Below are positions 50,459 to 58,328 of a stretch of DNA of 64,000 bases, in pieces. This DNA comes from CAZABC01 sp964483405 (GTDB taxonomy: Bacteria > Chloroflexota > Limnocylindria > Limnocylindrales > CSP1-4), in NCBI GenBank assembly GCA_964483405.1, contig CAZABC010000007.1, forward strand, positions 1 to 64,000, written 5' to 3'. The notes under the pieces were generated by a model. That model worked only from the letters and a program-made list of their open reading frames with translations, did no database searches and was not told the DNA's origin. The position numbers were made by a program, and so were the translations under genes. How positions within the stretch are numbered: the first letter of the stretch is position 1; every line of letters starts with the position of its first letter.

Positions 50459-50464
50459 ACTCTA
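50459..50464 (-). promoter_or_regulatory. -10 box (TAGAGT) close to the galK start
   Basis: TAGAGT on the minus strand lies 9 bases before the ATG at 50449, with no ribosome binding site between. Confidence 0.4.
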
Positions 50465-50661
50465 CCCGACCCGCCGCGTCGGCGACGGCCGGGCGGGCGG
50501 CGACCGTCGACCCGTGCCGACGCGCGTCGTCGAAACGCGATCGCAACCGCGCGACACCCCCGTCGGCCTCGACCGGCGGCCCGCCGAGGGCTAGCGTCGC
50601 TCGATGATGGGCGAGCGTCACCGCTCGACGCCGCCCGGCTCCGCCGCTCCGAGGACCCGCC

Positions 50662-50889
50662 ATGACCGACCTGACCATCGGCTCCTACGCCGACCCGCTC
50701 GACCACGACGGACCCGCCACCTGCGCCGCCTGCGGCTGCCGCCTCCAGGCCGTCGGCCCGGTCGACGCGATGGTCTTCGTCCACTTCGGGGCGCTCGGCG
50801 GCAAGGACGCTCGCGGCTGCCGCGTCGCCTGCGCCGAGCTCACCCACGACTGGACCGGCCGGCCGATCCCGGGCGCGGCCGTCGCCTGA
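50662..50889 (+). CDS. Small Cys-rich protein, unknown
   Basis: 75 residues. It contains ATCAACGCRLQ with a CxxC plus a third Cys, and further Cys in ARGCRVACAELTHDW. The middle DAMVFVHFGALGG is hydrophobic but short. The Cys and His residues could bind a zinc or an iron-sulfur cluster. A GAGGA site precedes the ATG. It converges on the response regulator gene with 10 bases between stops. I do not recognise the family. The 212 bases upstream, 50450-50661, hold no other gene that I can see. Confidence 0.6.
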   Translation: MTDLTIGSYADPLDHDGPATCAACGCRLQAVGPVDAMVFVHFGALGGKDARGCRVACAELTHDWTGRPIPGAAVA

Positions 50890-50899
50890 CGGCGCCCCG

Positions 50900-51598
50900 T
50901 CAGGCGCCCGTGTCGATCCGATAGCCGGCGCCGCGGACCGCGACGATCGCCGGACCGCCGGCTGCCTCGAGCTTCGAGCGCAGCCGGGTCAGGTGCGGCT
51001 TCAGCCAGGTGACGTCGGGGTCCGGCTCGGTCGGCCAGCCGGCCCTCGCCAGCCGGACGTGCGGCACGACGTCCCCGCCCGCGCGGACCATCGCCTCGAG
51101 CAGCCGGTACTCGGTCGGCGTGAGCGCGAGGACCGTCTCGCCGACCCGGGCCTCGACCCGGCCGGGGTCGATCGTCAGCGCGCCGGCGACGAGCGGCCCC
51201 GCCGTCCGGGCGGCCGCCGTGCCATCGGTCCGGCGCATGACCGCGTTGATCCGGGCGAGGAGCTCGGCCCGGCCGAACGGCTTCACGAGGTAGTCGTCCG
51301 CTCCGAGCTCGAGCGCGCGGACCTTCGCCGCCTCGGCGCTCTCGCCCGAAACGACGATGATCGGGGTGTCGCCCAGCCCGCGGACCCGCCCCGTGACCGC
51401 GTAGCCGTCCGGCCCCGGCATGGCGAGGTCGAGCAGGACGAGGTCGGGCCGCTCCTCCTCCACCCGGCGCACGGCCGTCAGCCCGTCGTAGGCGGTGATC
51501 ACCTGGTGCCCCGCGGTGCCGACGAGCGCCGTGATCGCGCCGACCATGGCCGGGTCGTCGTCGACGACGAGGATCCGCAGGGGTCGGGTCGGTGGCAT
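50900..51598 (-). CDS. Orphan OmpR-family response regulator
   Basis: 232 residues. The receiver reads PLRILVVDDDPAMVGAITAL with the phospho-Asp in LVLLDLAMPGPDG, VVSGESAEAAKVRALELGAD and KPFGRAELLARINA. The C-terminal winged helix reads LALTPTEYRLLEAMVRAGGD and PHLTRLRSKLEAAGGPAIVA with GAGYRIDTG. The ATG at 51598 has a GGAG site. No histidine kinase is adjacent, so the partner is elsewhere. The ABC exporter operon is divergent from it (170 bases), which makes it a candidate target, but no binding site was identified. Confidence 0.92.
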   Translation of the reverse strand: MPPTRPLRILVVDDDPAMVGAITALVGTAGHQVITAYDGLTAVRRVEEERPDLVLLDLAMPGPDGYAVTGRVRGLGDTPIIVVSGESAEAAKVRALELGADDYLVKPFGRAELLARINAVMRRTDGTAAARTAGPLVAGALTIDPGRVEARVGETVLALTPTEYRLLEAMVRAGGDVVPHVRLARAGWPTEPDPDVTWLKPHLTRLRSKLEAAGGPAIVAVRGAGYRIDTGA

Positions 51599-51756
51599 CG
51601 AGCTGGGCTCCGGGTGCGGCGTGGCGAGCGGGGTGTCGCGACGAGGGTACGGCGCCGGACGGTCGACGTGTCGACCGCGGGCGCGCCCCGGCTCGAGGCG
51701 CTCGTCCCGCAGACGATCAACGGCATCGCCGCCGCCCTCCAGACGACCGGCTGACC

Positions 51757-51762
51757 TACCAT
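51757..51762 (+). promoter_or_regulatory. -10 box (TACCAT), leaderless geometry
   Basis: TACCAT ends 6 bases before the GTG at 51769. It contains an out-of-frame ATG. The position supports GTG 51769 as the start of the ABC operon. Confidence 0.6.
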
Positions 51763-51768
51763 GACGCC

Positions 51769-52680
51769 GTGGCCCTGATCGCCCTCGACGCCCTGACGAA
51801 GCGGTACCCGGGCGTCACCGCCCTCGACTCGCTGACGCTCGAGCTCGAGCCCGGCATCATCGGGCTCGTCGGGGCGAACGGCGCCGGCAAGAGCACGCTC
51901 ATCAAGATCCTCCTCGGCCTCGTCCCCCCCACGCGCGGCACGGCGACGGTCATGGACCTCGACGCGGCCCGCGACGGGACCGCTGTCCGCTCGCTCGTCG
52001 GCTACATGCCCGAGCACGACGCGCTGCCGCCGGATCTCTCGGCGACCGAGCTCGTCGCCCATCTCGCGGAGCTCTCGGGCCTGCCGCGGTCGGCGGCGCG
52101 GGAGCGGACCGCCGACGTCCTCCGCCACGTCGGGCTCGACGAGTCCCGATACCGGCCGATCGGCGGCTACTCGACCGGGATGCGGCAGCGGGTGATGCTC
52201 GCCCAGGCGCTCGTCCACGACCCGCGGCTGCTCCTCCTCGATGAGCCGACGAACGGCCTCGACCCCGCCGGCCGCGACGAGATGCTCGACCTCGTCCGGC
52301 GGACCGGGACCGACTTCGGGATCGCCGTCGTCGTCGCCTCGCACCTCCTCGGCGAGATCGAGCGGGTCTGCGACTTCCTCGTCGCGATCGAGGGCGGGCG
52401 GCTCCTCCGCGCGGCGCCCCTCGGCTCGTTCACCGAGCGGACCGGCCTCGTCCGGGTCGAGCTCGACGACGACCCCGCGCCGCTCGTCGAGCGGCTGGCC
52501 GCGGCCGGCGTCGTGGCGAAGCGCGACGGCCGCAACGTCCACGTCGCCCTCGCCGACGCGGCCGGCTACGACCTGGTCCGCGACGCGTGCGCCGATCTCG
52601 GTCTCGCCCTCGTCCGGATCGAGCCGGAGCGGCGGACGCTCGAGGACCTCTTCCGCGACGAGCCCGGAGCGGCGGCGTGA
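51769..52680 (+). CDS. ABC exporter ATP-binding protein
   Basis: 303 residues. Walker A GANGAGKST, signature YSTGMRQRVMLAQAL and Walker B LLLLDEPTNGLDP are present, with the Q-loop near GYMPEHDALP. The C-terminal extension (VRVELDDDPAPLVERLAAAG) is typical of NatA/CcmA-type exporter ATPases. The GTG start is supported by TACCAT 6 bases upstream. It overlaps the permease gene by 4 bases (GTGA). With the next three genes it forms ATPase-permease-ATPase-permease. Confidence 0.93.
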   Translation: MALIALDALTKRYPGVTALDSLTLELEPGIIGLVGANGAGKSTLIKILLGLVPPTRGTATVMDLDAARDGTAVRSLVGYMPEHDALPPDLSATELVAHLAELSGLPRSAARERTADVLRHVGLDESRYRPIGGYSTGMRQRVMLAQALVHDPRLLLLDEPTNGLDPAGRDEMLDLVRRTGTDFGIAVVVASHLLGEIERVCDFLVAIEGGRLLRAAPLGSFTERTGLVRVELDDDPAPLVERLAAAGVVAKRDGRNVHVALADAAGYDLVRDACADLGLALVRIEPERRTLEDLFRDEPGAAA

Positions 52681-53648
52681 GCCAGCAGGGTGGCCCGGGC
52701 CGGGGTGGTGCCCCGCGGTCCGGGTCCGGCCAGGTCGTGGCGGCCGGGTCGGCCGGGTCGGCCGGCGGCAGCATCTACGACCTCGGCTACCGCGGCTACC
52801 GCGGACCCAGGCTCGGTCGCCCGCACGCCGTCCGCTCGCTCGGCTGGCAGTCGTTCCGGTCGGCCTGGGGGCTCGGCCGGCCCGCCCGGGCCAAGGTCGT
52901 CCCGATGGGCCTCGCCGCGATCGCGCTGCTGCCGGCGGTCGTCGTCCTCGGCGTCACGGCGATCGCCCGGCAGGCCGGCGCCGGCGGTGCGCTCGAAGAG
53001 GCCGTCCCCATCTCCTACGCGACGTACTACGAGTTCACCGGGCCGCTGCTCGCCCTGTTCACGGCCGCCCAGGCCCCCGAGCTCGTCGGGCGTGACCTCC
53101 GGTACCGGGTCCTGGCGCTGCTCTTCACCCGCGCCTTCCGACGCGAGGACTACGCGGCCGCCAAGCTCGTCGCCCTCGCCGCGGCGATCGGGCTCGTCCT
53201 CCTCGTCCCGCAGGTGATCGTCTTCATCGGGCGCGCCTTCGCGGGCGCTGACATCCTCGCCTCGGTGGGCGACGACCTGCCGTCGATCGCGCCGGTGCTC
53301 GGCCAGGCCGCCCTGACGGCCGCCCTGCTCTCGAGCCTCGGCCTCGCCATCGCCGGGTTCACGCCGCGCCGGGCCTACGCGACCGCCGGGATCATCGCCG
53401 CGCTCATCGTCCCGCCGATCGCCGCCGCGGTCGCCGTCGAGGTCGCCGGCGAGTCGGTCGCCGGCGTGCTCGCGCTCCTCTCGCCCTCGGACATCCTCAT
53501 GCACTCGAACGCGTTCTTCTTCGGCACCCCGCGGATCGGGATGGCCGGCTCCAGCCTGCCCGCCGGGTGGTTCGTCCTCTCGGGGATCGCGATGGTCATC
53601 GCCTGCACCGCCGTCCTGGTCTGGCGGTACCGGCGGGTGGAGCCGTGA
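52677..53648 (+). CDS. ABC-2-type membrane permease
   Basis: 323 residues. A Gly/Ser-rich and basic cytoplasmic start leads into about six helices, including MGLAAIALLPAVVVLGVTAI, LVALAAAIGLVLLVPQVIVF, ALLSSLGLAIAGFTPRRAYA and GIAMVIACTAVLVWRYRR. A segment PELVGRDLRYRVLALLFTRA resembles the conserved ABC-2 loop. The GTG overlaps the upstream ATPase stop by 4 bases, and its stop overlaps the next ATPase start by 4 bases. The substrate is unknown. Confidence 0.88.
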   Translation: MSQQGGPGRGGAPRSGSGQVVAAGSAGSAGGSIYDLGYRGYRGPRLGRPHAVRSLGWQSFRSAWGLGRPARAKVVPMGLAAIALLPAVVVLGVTAIARQAGAGGALEEAVPISYATYYEFTGPLLALFTAAQAPELVGRDLRYRVLALLFTRAFRREDYAAAKLVALAAAIGLVLLVPQVIVFIGRAFAGADILASVGDDLPSIAPVLGQAALTAALLSSLGLAIAGFTPRRAYATAGIIAALIVPPIAAAVAVEVAGESVAGVLALLSPSDILMHSNAFFFGTPRIGMAGSSLPAGWFVLSGIAMVIACTAVLVWRYRRVEP

Positions 53649-54685
53649 CGACCTCGGGCTGGCTCGCGCCCGACGGCTCGCCGGCGACGCCGACCGGGCC
53701 GGCGGCCACGGGCGATGCGGCCGCGGGCGATGCGGCCGGCGCGGACGCCGCCCTCGCCTCGATCCCGCCGGACGCGGCGATCCGGGTCGAGCGCGCCTCG
53801 CGCTGGTACGGCAACGTCGTGGCGGTCAACGACGTGACCTTCGGGGTCGGCCCCGGGATCACCGGGCTGCTCGGGCCCAACGGCGCCGGCAAGAGCACGC
53901 TCCTCGGGATGATCGCCGGGACGCTCCGGCCGTCGGCCGGCCGGGTCACCCTGCTCGGCACCCCGGCCTGGCGCAACCCCTCGGTCTATGCCCGGGTCGG
54001 GATCGTGCCCGAGCGCGAGGCGGTGCCGGGGTACCTCACCGGCCGCGCCTTCGCCGAGTACGGCGCCCGGCTCCAGGGCCTCGCCGACCCGGCCGCGGCC
54101 GCGGCCCGGGCGCTCGTGACGGTCGACCTCGAGCCTGCTGCCGACCGGGCGATCGGCACCTACTCGAAGGGGATGCGGCAGCGGATCAAGCTCGCGGCCG
54201 CGCTGGTCCATGACCCGCCCGTGCTCCTGCTCGACGAGCCGTTCAACGGGATGGACCCGCGCCAGCGCCTCCACATGATGGATCTCCTCCGGACGATGGC
54301 GGCCGCCGGCCGGACGATCCTCTTCAGCTCGCACATCCTCGAGGAGGTCGAGCGGCTGGCCGAGCGGGTCCTCGTCGTCTACGCCGGCCGGCTGGCGGCC
54401 TCGGGTGACTTCCGCGAGATCCGGCGGCTGATGATCGACCGGCCGCACGCCTTCACGATCCGCTCGTCGGACGACCGGCACCTCGCGGCGGCCCTGCTCG
54501 CCGATCCGTCGGTCGCCGCGGCCTCGCTCGACGACGGCTGGCTGTCGGTCCGGACGACCGACTTCGCCCGGTTCACCCGGATGCTCGCGCCGGCGGCCCG
54601 TGCCGCCGGGGTCTCGCTGTACGAGGTCCAGCCGGCCGACGAATCGCTCGAGCGGGTCTTCGCCTACCTGGTGGAGGGCCGATGA
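53645..54685 (+). CDS. ABC exporter ATP-binding protein (second)
   Basis: 346 residues. An Ala/Gly-rich 40-residue leader precedes the ATPase: Walker A GPNGAGKST, signature YSKGMRQRIKLAAAL, Walker B LLLDEPFNGMDP. The C-terminal regulatory part (PHAFTIRSSDDRHLAAALLA) resembles that of gliding/NatA-type exporters. The GTG overlaps the upstream permease stop by 4 bases. Sequence differs from the first ATPase, so they probably form a heteromeric pair or serve two transporters. Confidence 0.92.
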   Translation: MTTSGWLAPDGSPATPTGPAATGDAAAGDAAGADAALASIPPDAAIRVERASRWYGNVVAVNDVTFGVGPGITGLLGPNGAGKSTLLGMIAGTLRPSAGRVTLLGTPAWRNPSVYARVGIVPEREAVPGYLTGRAFAEYGARLQGLADPAAAAARALVTVDLEPAADRAIGTYSKGMRQRIKLAAALVHDPPVLLLDEPFNGMDPRQRLHMMDLLRTMAAAGRTILFSSHILEEVERLAERVLVVYAGRLAASGDFREIRRLMIDRPHAFTIRSSDDRHLAAALLADPSVAAASLDDGWLSVRTTDFARFTRMLAPAARAAGVSLYEVQPADESLERVFAYLVEGR

Positions 54686-55416
54686 CCGCGACCATCGCCC
54701 TCGTCACCCTGCGTGGCCTGTTCGCCCGGCGCCGGATCCTGCTGATGCTCCTCCTCGCGGCGGTGCCGGTCGCCATCGGGCTGCTCGCCCGACTGCGGGG
54801 GCTGCCCGGCGACTCCGCGGAGCGGACGGCCGACATCCTCGAGCTGCTCGTGGTCCGGGCCGTCCTGCCGATCGTCGCCCTCGTCCTCGGAACGGCGGCG
54901 CTCGGTGCCGAGCTCGAGGACGGCACGGCGTTCCACCTCCTGACCCGGCCGGTCGCCCGCTGGCGGATCGCCCTCGGCAAGGTCGCCGCCGCGGCCCCGA
55001 CCGCCGCGGCGATCGTCGTCGGGAGCACGCTCGCGACGGGGCTCCTCGTCGGTGGCGAGCGCGGCTCCGCCCCGGTGACCGTCGCCTTCGCCGTGGCGGT
55101 CGCGATCGGCGCGGTCCTGTACGTCCTCCTCTTCGTCGCCCTCAGCGTCTGGACGAGCCGGGCGCTCGTCGTCGGGCTCGCCTACGTGATCATCTGGGAG
55201 GGGACGCTGTCGGGGCTCTTCGAGGGCACCAAGCTCCTCAGCATCCGCGAGTACACGATGGCCTTCGCCGCGGCGCTCTCGCCCGACGGTCCCATCGACG
55301 CGACCGGCGGGCTGGAGGCCTCCACGGCTGCCGTCGCGGCGGTCGTCGTCGCCGTCGTCGCGTTCGGGCTGACCGTGCGCCGGCTTGGCCGGATCGAGTT
55401 CGCGAGCGGCGACTGA
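54682..55416 (+). CDS. ABC-2-type membrane permease (second)
   Basis: 244 residues with about six helices: ILLMLLLAAVPVAIGLLARL, LVVRAVLPIVALVLGTAALG, AAPTAAAIVVGSTLATGLLV, VAVAIGAVLYVLLFVALSVW and VAAVVVAVVAFGLTVRRLGR. The motif GAELEDGTAFHLLTRPVARW is the usual ABC-2 regulatory loop. ATG overlaps the upstream ATPase by 4 bases (ATGA). It completes the operon. No substrate indication is available. Confidence 0.9.
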   Translation: MTATIALVTLRGLFARRRILLMLLLAAVPVAIGLLARLRGLPGDSAERTADILELLVVRAVLPIVALVLGTAALGAELEDGTAFHLLTRPVARWRIALGKVAAAAPTAAAIVVGSTLATGLLVGGERGSAPVTVAFAVAVAIGAVLYVLLFVALSVWTSRALVVGLAYVIIWEGTLSGLFEGTKLLSIREYTMAFAAALSPDGPIDATGGLEASTAAVAAVVVAVVAFGLTVRRLGRIEFASGD

Positions 55417-55447
55417 TCCGCGGGCCGGGGCGCCGGCCCGGTGCGGC

Positions 55448-56347
55448 CTACGGTCGCTCGAGCCCGTGCGCCTCGAGCAGCGCGTCGTCCGTGAGGATCG
55501 CGGAGGTCGGTCCGTCGGCCACGACCCGCCCATCGTCCATGACGACCACCCGCGGGAAGACCTCGGCGACGAGCCGCATGTCGTGGGTGGACACGAGCTG
55601 TGTCTGCGGCAGCGAGCGGAGGAGCGCGATGAGCTCGCGCCGGCCGCGCGGGTCGAGCCCCGCCGACGGCTCGTCGAACACGAGGACGCTCGGGTCCATC
55701 GAGAGGACGGTCGCGAGGGCGACCCGCTTCCGCTGCCCGAGCGACATCCGGTGCGGGATCCGGCGCTCGAATCCGGCCATCCCGACGGCCGCCAGCGCCC
55801 GCTCGACGCGGGCGTGGATCTCCTCGGCCGGGGCGCCCATGTGGATCGGCCCGAAGGCGACGTCCTCGAAGACGGTCGGGCTGAAGAGCTGGTCGTCAGG
55901 GTCCTGGAAGACGAGCCCGACCGCCGCCCGGATCGCCCGGACCGTCTTGCGGTCGACGACGGTCCCGCCGATCGAGACCCGCCCGTGAGCGGCGGTCAGG
56001 ATGCCGTTGAGGTGGAGCATCAGGGTGCTCTTGCCGGCGCCGTTCGGCCCGACGAGCGCGACCCGCTCGCCGCGCCCGATCCGGAGGTCGACGCCGCGGA
56101 GCGCCTCGAACCCGTCGGGGTAGGCGAAGTGGAGATGTTCCACCTCGACCCACCGGTCGGCGACGTCGGCCGGGGGCTCGACCGGGGCGGTGACCTGGCC
56201 CGGCAGGTGGGCGTGGGGGTGCGTGTGCGGGCCTGCGCCCGGATGGACGTGGTCGTGGTCGTGGAGCGGTGGCCGGCCGCTCGCGGTCGCGCTCGTGCCC
56301 GCGTCCGCCGCCGCCCCCGGGCCCGTGGTCACCCGCTCGTCGCTCAT
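55448..56347 (-). CDS. cbiO: ECF transporter ATPase for nickel/cobalt (CbiO) with His-rich N-terminal tail
   Basis: 299 residues. A His-rich stretch at residues 29-47 (HDHDHVHPGAGPHTHPHAH, eight His) precedes the ATPase. Walker A GPNGAGKST, signature SLGQRKRVALATVLSMD and Walker B VLVFDEPSAGLDP are present, with the QDPDDQLFSPTVFEDVAFG Q-loop of ECF ATPases. The tail may sequester or sense nickel. ATG overlaps the cbiQ stop by 4 bases (ATGA). It is the last gene of the cbiM-PDGLE-cbiQ-cbiO operon. Confidence 0.94.
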   Translation of the reverse strand: MSDERVTTGPGAAADAGTSATASGRPPLHDHDHVHPGAGPHTHPHAHLPGQVTAPVEPPADVADRWVEVEHLHFAYPDGFEALRGVDLRIGRGERVALVGPNGAGKSTLMLHLNGILTAAHGRVSIGGTVVDRKTVRAIRAAVGLVFQDPDDQLFSPTVFEDVAFGPIHMGAPAEEIHARVERALAAVGMAGFERRIPHRMSLGQRKRVALATVLSMDPSVLVFDEPSAGLDPRGRRELIALLRSLPQTQLVSTHDMRLVAEVFPRVVVMDDGRVVADGPTSAILTDDALLEAHGLERP

Positions 56348-57138
56348 CGCGGCAGCGCCAGCTGTGCCGCGACGCCGAACGCGACGATCGCCGCGAGCCC
56401 GAGCCCGAAGGCGACGAGCTCGACCCGCCGGAGCGGCGGCCCGGGCAGGTAGCGCAGCTCGCCATCGAAGCCGCGGGCCTGCATCGCCCCGTAGATCCGC
56501 TCGCTCCGCTCGTAGGACCGCAGGAACAGCGACCCGACCATCCCGCCGGCGACGGCGGCCCGCCAGCGGAGCGGCCCACCGGCGGACCGGCCGGCGACCG
56601 CGGCCGAGCGCGACGCCCGGGCCCGGAGCATCCGCGACGTCTCGTCGCCCAGCACCCCGAGATAGCGGTACATGAACGAGATGATCCCGACCATGACCCG
56701 CGGCAGCCGCAGCTCGCGCAGCGCGTCGACGAGGTCGTGGAACGGCGTCGTGAAGGCGAGCAGCAGCGCGACCTGGACGCTGACCCAGCTCTTGAGGGCG
56801 ATCGTCAGGAAGTCACGCACGCCGGCATCGGTGATCGTCACCGTCAGCGGGCCGAGGTCGAACGAGACGAGCGGATCGCCGGGTCGGGTGAAGACGAGCG
56901 GCAGGGCGATGAGCATGAACGGCAGCGCGACGAACGAGGCGCGCGTCGGGCGGAGCGGGCCGAGGCGGGCGACGCCGGCCAGGATGGCGATGGTCGCCCA
57001 GGCGATCGCGATCGCCGCGAACGCCCCGCTCGGCAGGAGCGCGATCGACAGGATCGCCGCGATCGCGAGGAGGAACTTGAGGCGGGCGTCGGCGCGGTGG
57101 AGTGGGCTCTCGCGGGCGACGAAGCGGTCGAGGTCCAG
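56344..57138 (-). CDS. cbiQ: ECF transporter membrane subunit CbiQ, CTG start
   Basis: 264 residues when started at CTG 57138. The first residues DLDRFVARESPLHRADARLK and the loops LRELRLPRVMVGIISFMYRY and YGAMQARGFDGELRYLPGPP (the ARG coupling motifs) match CbiQ/EcfT. The first ATG lies at 56916, which would remove the first 74 residues including the conserved N-terminus and helix 1. AGGGG lies 7 bases before the CTG, which follows the PDGLE gene stop after 1 base. The frame has no earlier ATG, GTG or TTG. It couples CbiO ATPase to CbiM. Confidence 0.9.
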   Translation of the reverse strand: MDLDRFVARESPLHRADARLKFLLAIAAILSIALLPSGAFAAIAIAWATIAILAGVARLGPLRPTRASFVALPFMLIALPLVFTRPGDPLVSFDLGPLTVTITDAGVRDFLTIALKSWVSVQVALLLAFTTPFHDLVDALRELRLPRVMVGIISFMYRYLGVLGDETSRMLRARASRSAAVAGRSAGGPLRWRAAVAGGMVGSLFLRSYERSERIYGAMQARGFDGELRYLPGPPLRRVELVAFGLGLAAIVAFGVAAQLALPR

Positions 57139-57139
57139 A

Positions 57140-57469
57140 TCAGGACCCCTGGCTGCCCGTGCGCCGACGGCGCAGCAGCCGCCCCAGGCCGATCATGACG
57201 AGGAACACGATCCCGACGCCGATCAGGCCGGCCACGACCGTCGACGCCCCGCCATCGAGGCCGGGCACCGTGTAGTCGGGGATGATCGAGAAGATCGGGT
57301 CCAGGGCCCCCTCGATCCAGCCCTGCGAGCCGCCGACGCTCTCGAGCCCGTCCGGGTCGGGCGAGGCCAGCGGGGCCAGGACGATGACGACGATCGCGGC
57401 GATCGCGAGACCGGCGATCCACCACCAGCGCCCGAGCCGCCCGCGCGGCCCGCCGGCGTCGTCCGACAT
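57140..57469 (-). CDS. PDGLE-domain protein (CbiN-like accessory of Ni/Co uptake)
   Basis: 109 residues: two helices (WWWIAGLAIAAIVVIVLAPL and STVVAGLIGVGIVFLVMIGL) around a PDGLE segment (SPDPDGLESVGGSQGW). In nickel and cobalt ECF systems the extra subunit CbiN/NikN or a PDGLE protein helps metal loading of CbiM. It ends 1 base before the cbiQ CTG and begins 1 base after the cbiM stop, so all are tightly linked. Confidence 0.9.
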   Translation of the reverse strand: MSDDAGGPRGRLGRWWWIAGLAIAAIVVIVLAPLASPDPDGLESVGGSQGWIEGALDPIFSIIPDYTVPGLDGGASTVVAGLIGVGIVFLVMIGLGRLLRRRRTGSQGS

Positions 57470-57470
57470 C

Positions 57471-58202
57471 TCAGGCCTCCCCGGCGGCGACGCTGCCGCC
57501 GCTGCCGAGCATCGTGTCGCGGATGGCTAGGAGATCCGCCCGGGTCGCCGCGACGAAGGCGAGGGCGGCCATCGTGATCAGCGCCTCGCCGATGCCGATG
57601 ACGGCGTGGACCCCGACCATGGCCGGCAGGACGAGCTCGAGCGTCGTGGCGCCCGAGAGGACGAGCTCGATCGAGACGGCGACGGAACTCGCGACGACCG
57701 CCAGCCAGGCCGCGATCCCGGCCGCCGGGATCCGGGCCCGGGCCTCCCCGCCGAGGAGCCGGCAGATGGCGCGGTAGACCGCGTAGCCGCCGAGCGTGCC
57801 GATGACGCCCATGTTGAAGATGTTGGCGCCCATCACGAGCAACCCGCCGTCCTGGAAGACGAGGGCCTGGACGACGATGACGCAGGTGAGGACGAGCGTG
57901 CCTGCCCACGGGCCGAGGAGGACCGCGGCGAGGACGCCGCCGACGAGGTGACCCGAGGTCCCACCGACGATCGGGAAGTTGACCATCTGGGCGGCGAAGA
58001 TGAACGCCGCCATGACCCCGAGGAGCGGGATCGCCCGGTCGTCGAGGTGGCGGTTGGTCCGCTGGACCGAGATGCCGATCGCGACGATCGACAGGATCCA
58101 CATGACGATCGCGACGGGCACCGAGAGGATGCCGTCGGGGGCGTGGAGCGCGGGCGCGATCCCGGACGCTCCGGCGATCGGCCCGACCGCGGCGAGTGGC
58201 AT
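57471..58202 (-). CDS. cbiM: Nickel/cobalt ECF substrate-binding membrane protein CbiM
   Basis: 243 residues, about 7 helices. ALHAPDGILSVPVAIVMW holds the N-terminal metal loop (His in place of the Met-His start), FAAQMVNFPIVGGTSGHLVG and FQDGGLLVMGANIFNMGVIG hold the inner metal-site His and Asn. The metal loop is preceded by 19 residues with a hydrophobic part, which may be removed. A GGAGG site precedes the ATG. A sigma-70-type promoter with a Nur-like box lies about 50-80 bases upstream. It binds Ni or Co for uptake through CbiQ and CbiO. Confidence 0.94.
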   Translation of the reverse strand: MPLAAVGPIAGASGIAPALHAPDGILSVPVAIVMWILSIVAIGISVQRTNRHLDDRAIPLLGVMAAFIFAAQMVNFPIVGGTSGHLVGGVLAAVLLGPWAGTLVLTCVIVVQALVFQDGGLLVMGANIFNMGVIGTLGGYAVYRAICRLLGGEARARIPAAGIAAWLAVVASSVAVSIELVLSGATTLELVLPAMVGVHAVIGIGEALITMAALAFVAATRADLLAIRDTMLGSGGSVAAGEA

Positions 58203-58250
58203 GGGTCCTCCGGCTGGCGACGTCGACGTGTGTCCTTCGGGCTGCCCGGG

Positions 58251-58279
58251 ATTCTAGATGGCGGCGGCCGTTGTTGCAA
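58251..58279 (-). promoter_or_regulatory. cbiM promoter (-35 TTGCAA, 17-base spacer, -10 TAGAAT)
   Basis: On the minus strand -35 TTGCAA (58279-58274) and -10 TAGAAT (58256-58251) are separated by exactly 17 bases. The transcript would begin near 58244 and have a leader of about 42 bases. The -35 element is inside the TTGCAA-type inverted repeat. Confidence 0.75.
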
Positions 58280-58289
58280 CCAGTTGCAG
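58274..58289. promoter_or_regulatory. Nur/Fur-type box over the cbiM -35 element
   Basis: TGCAAC at 58275-58280 and GTTGCA at 58283-58288 form a perfect inverted repeat with a 2-base centre. Equivalent reading: TTGCAA, 4 bases, TTGCAG. It resembles the Streptomyces Nur box (TTGCAA-N5-TTGCAA), though the spacing is one base shorter. It would block the cbiM -35. Confidence 0.6.
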
Positions 58290-58315
58290 GAACGACATCG
58301 TGCGGCAGTCCGACG

Positions 58316-58321
58316 TACACT
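58316..58321 (+). promoter_or_regulatory. -10 box (TACACT) of the Fur-family gene, leaderless geometry
   Basis: TACACT lies 7 bases before the GTG at 58329, with no ribosome binding site. It is 27 bases from the Nur-like box. Confidence 0.5.
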
Positions 58322-58328
58322 CGCGATC

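Noticed and set aside
56344..56916. ATG 56916 as the cbiQ start
   Set aside because: It would remove the conserved first helix and N-terminus.
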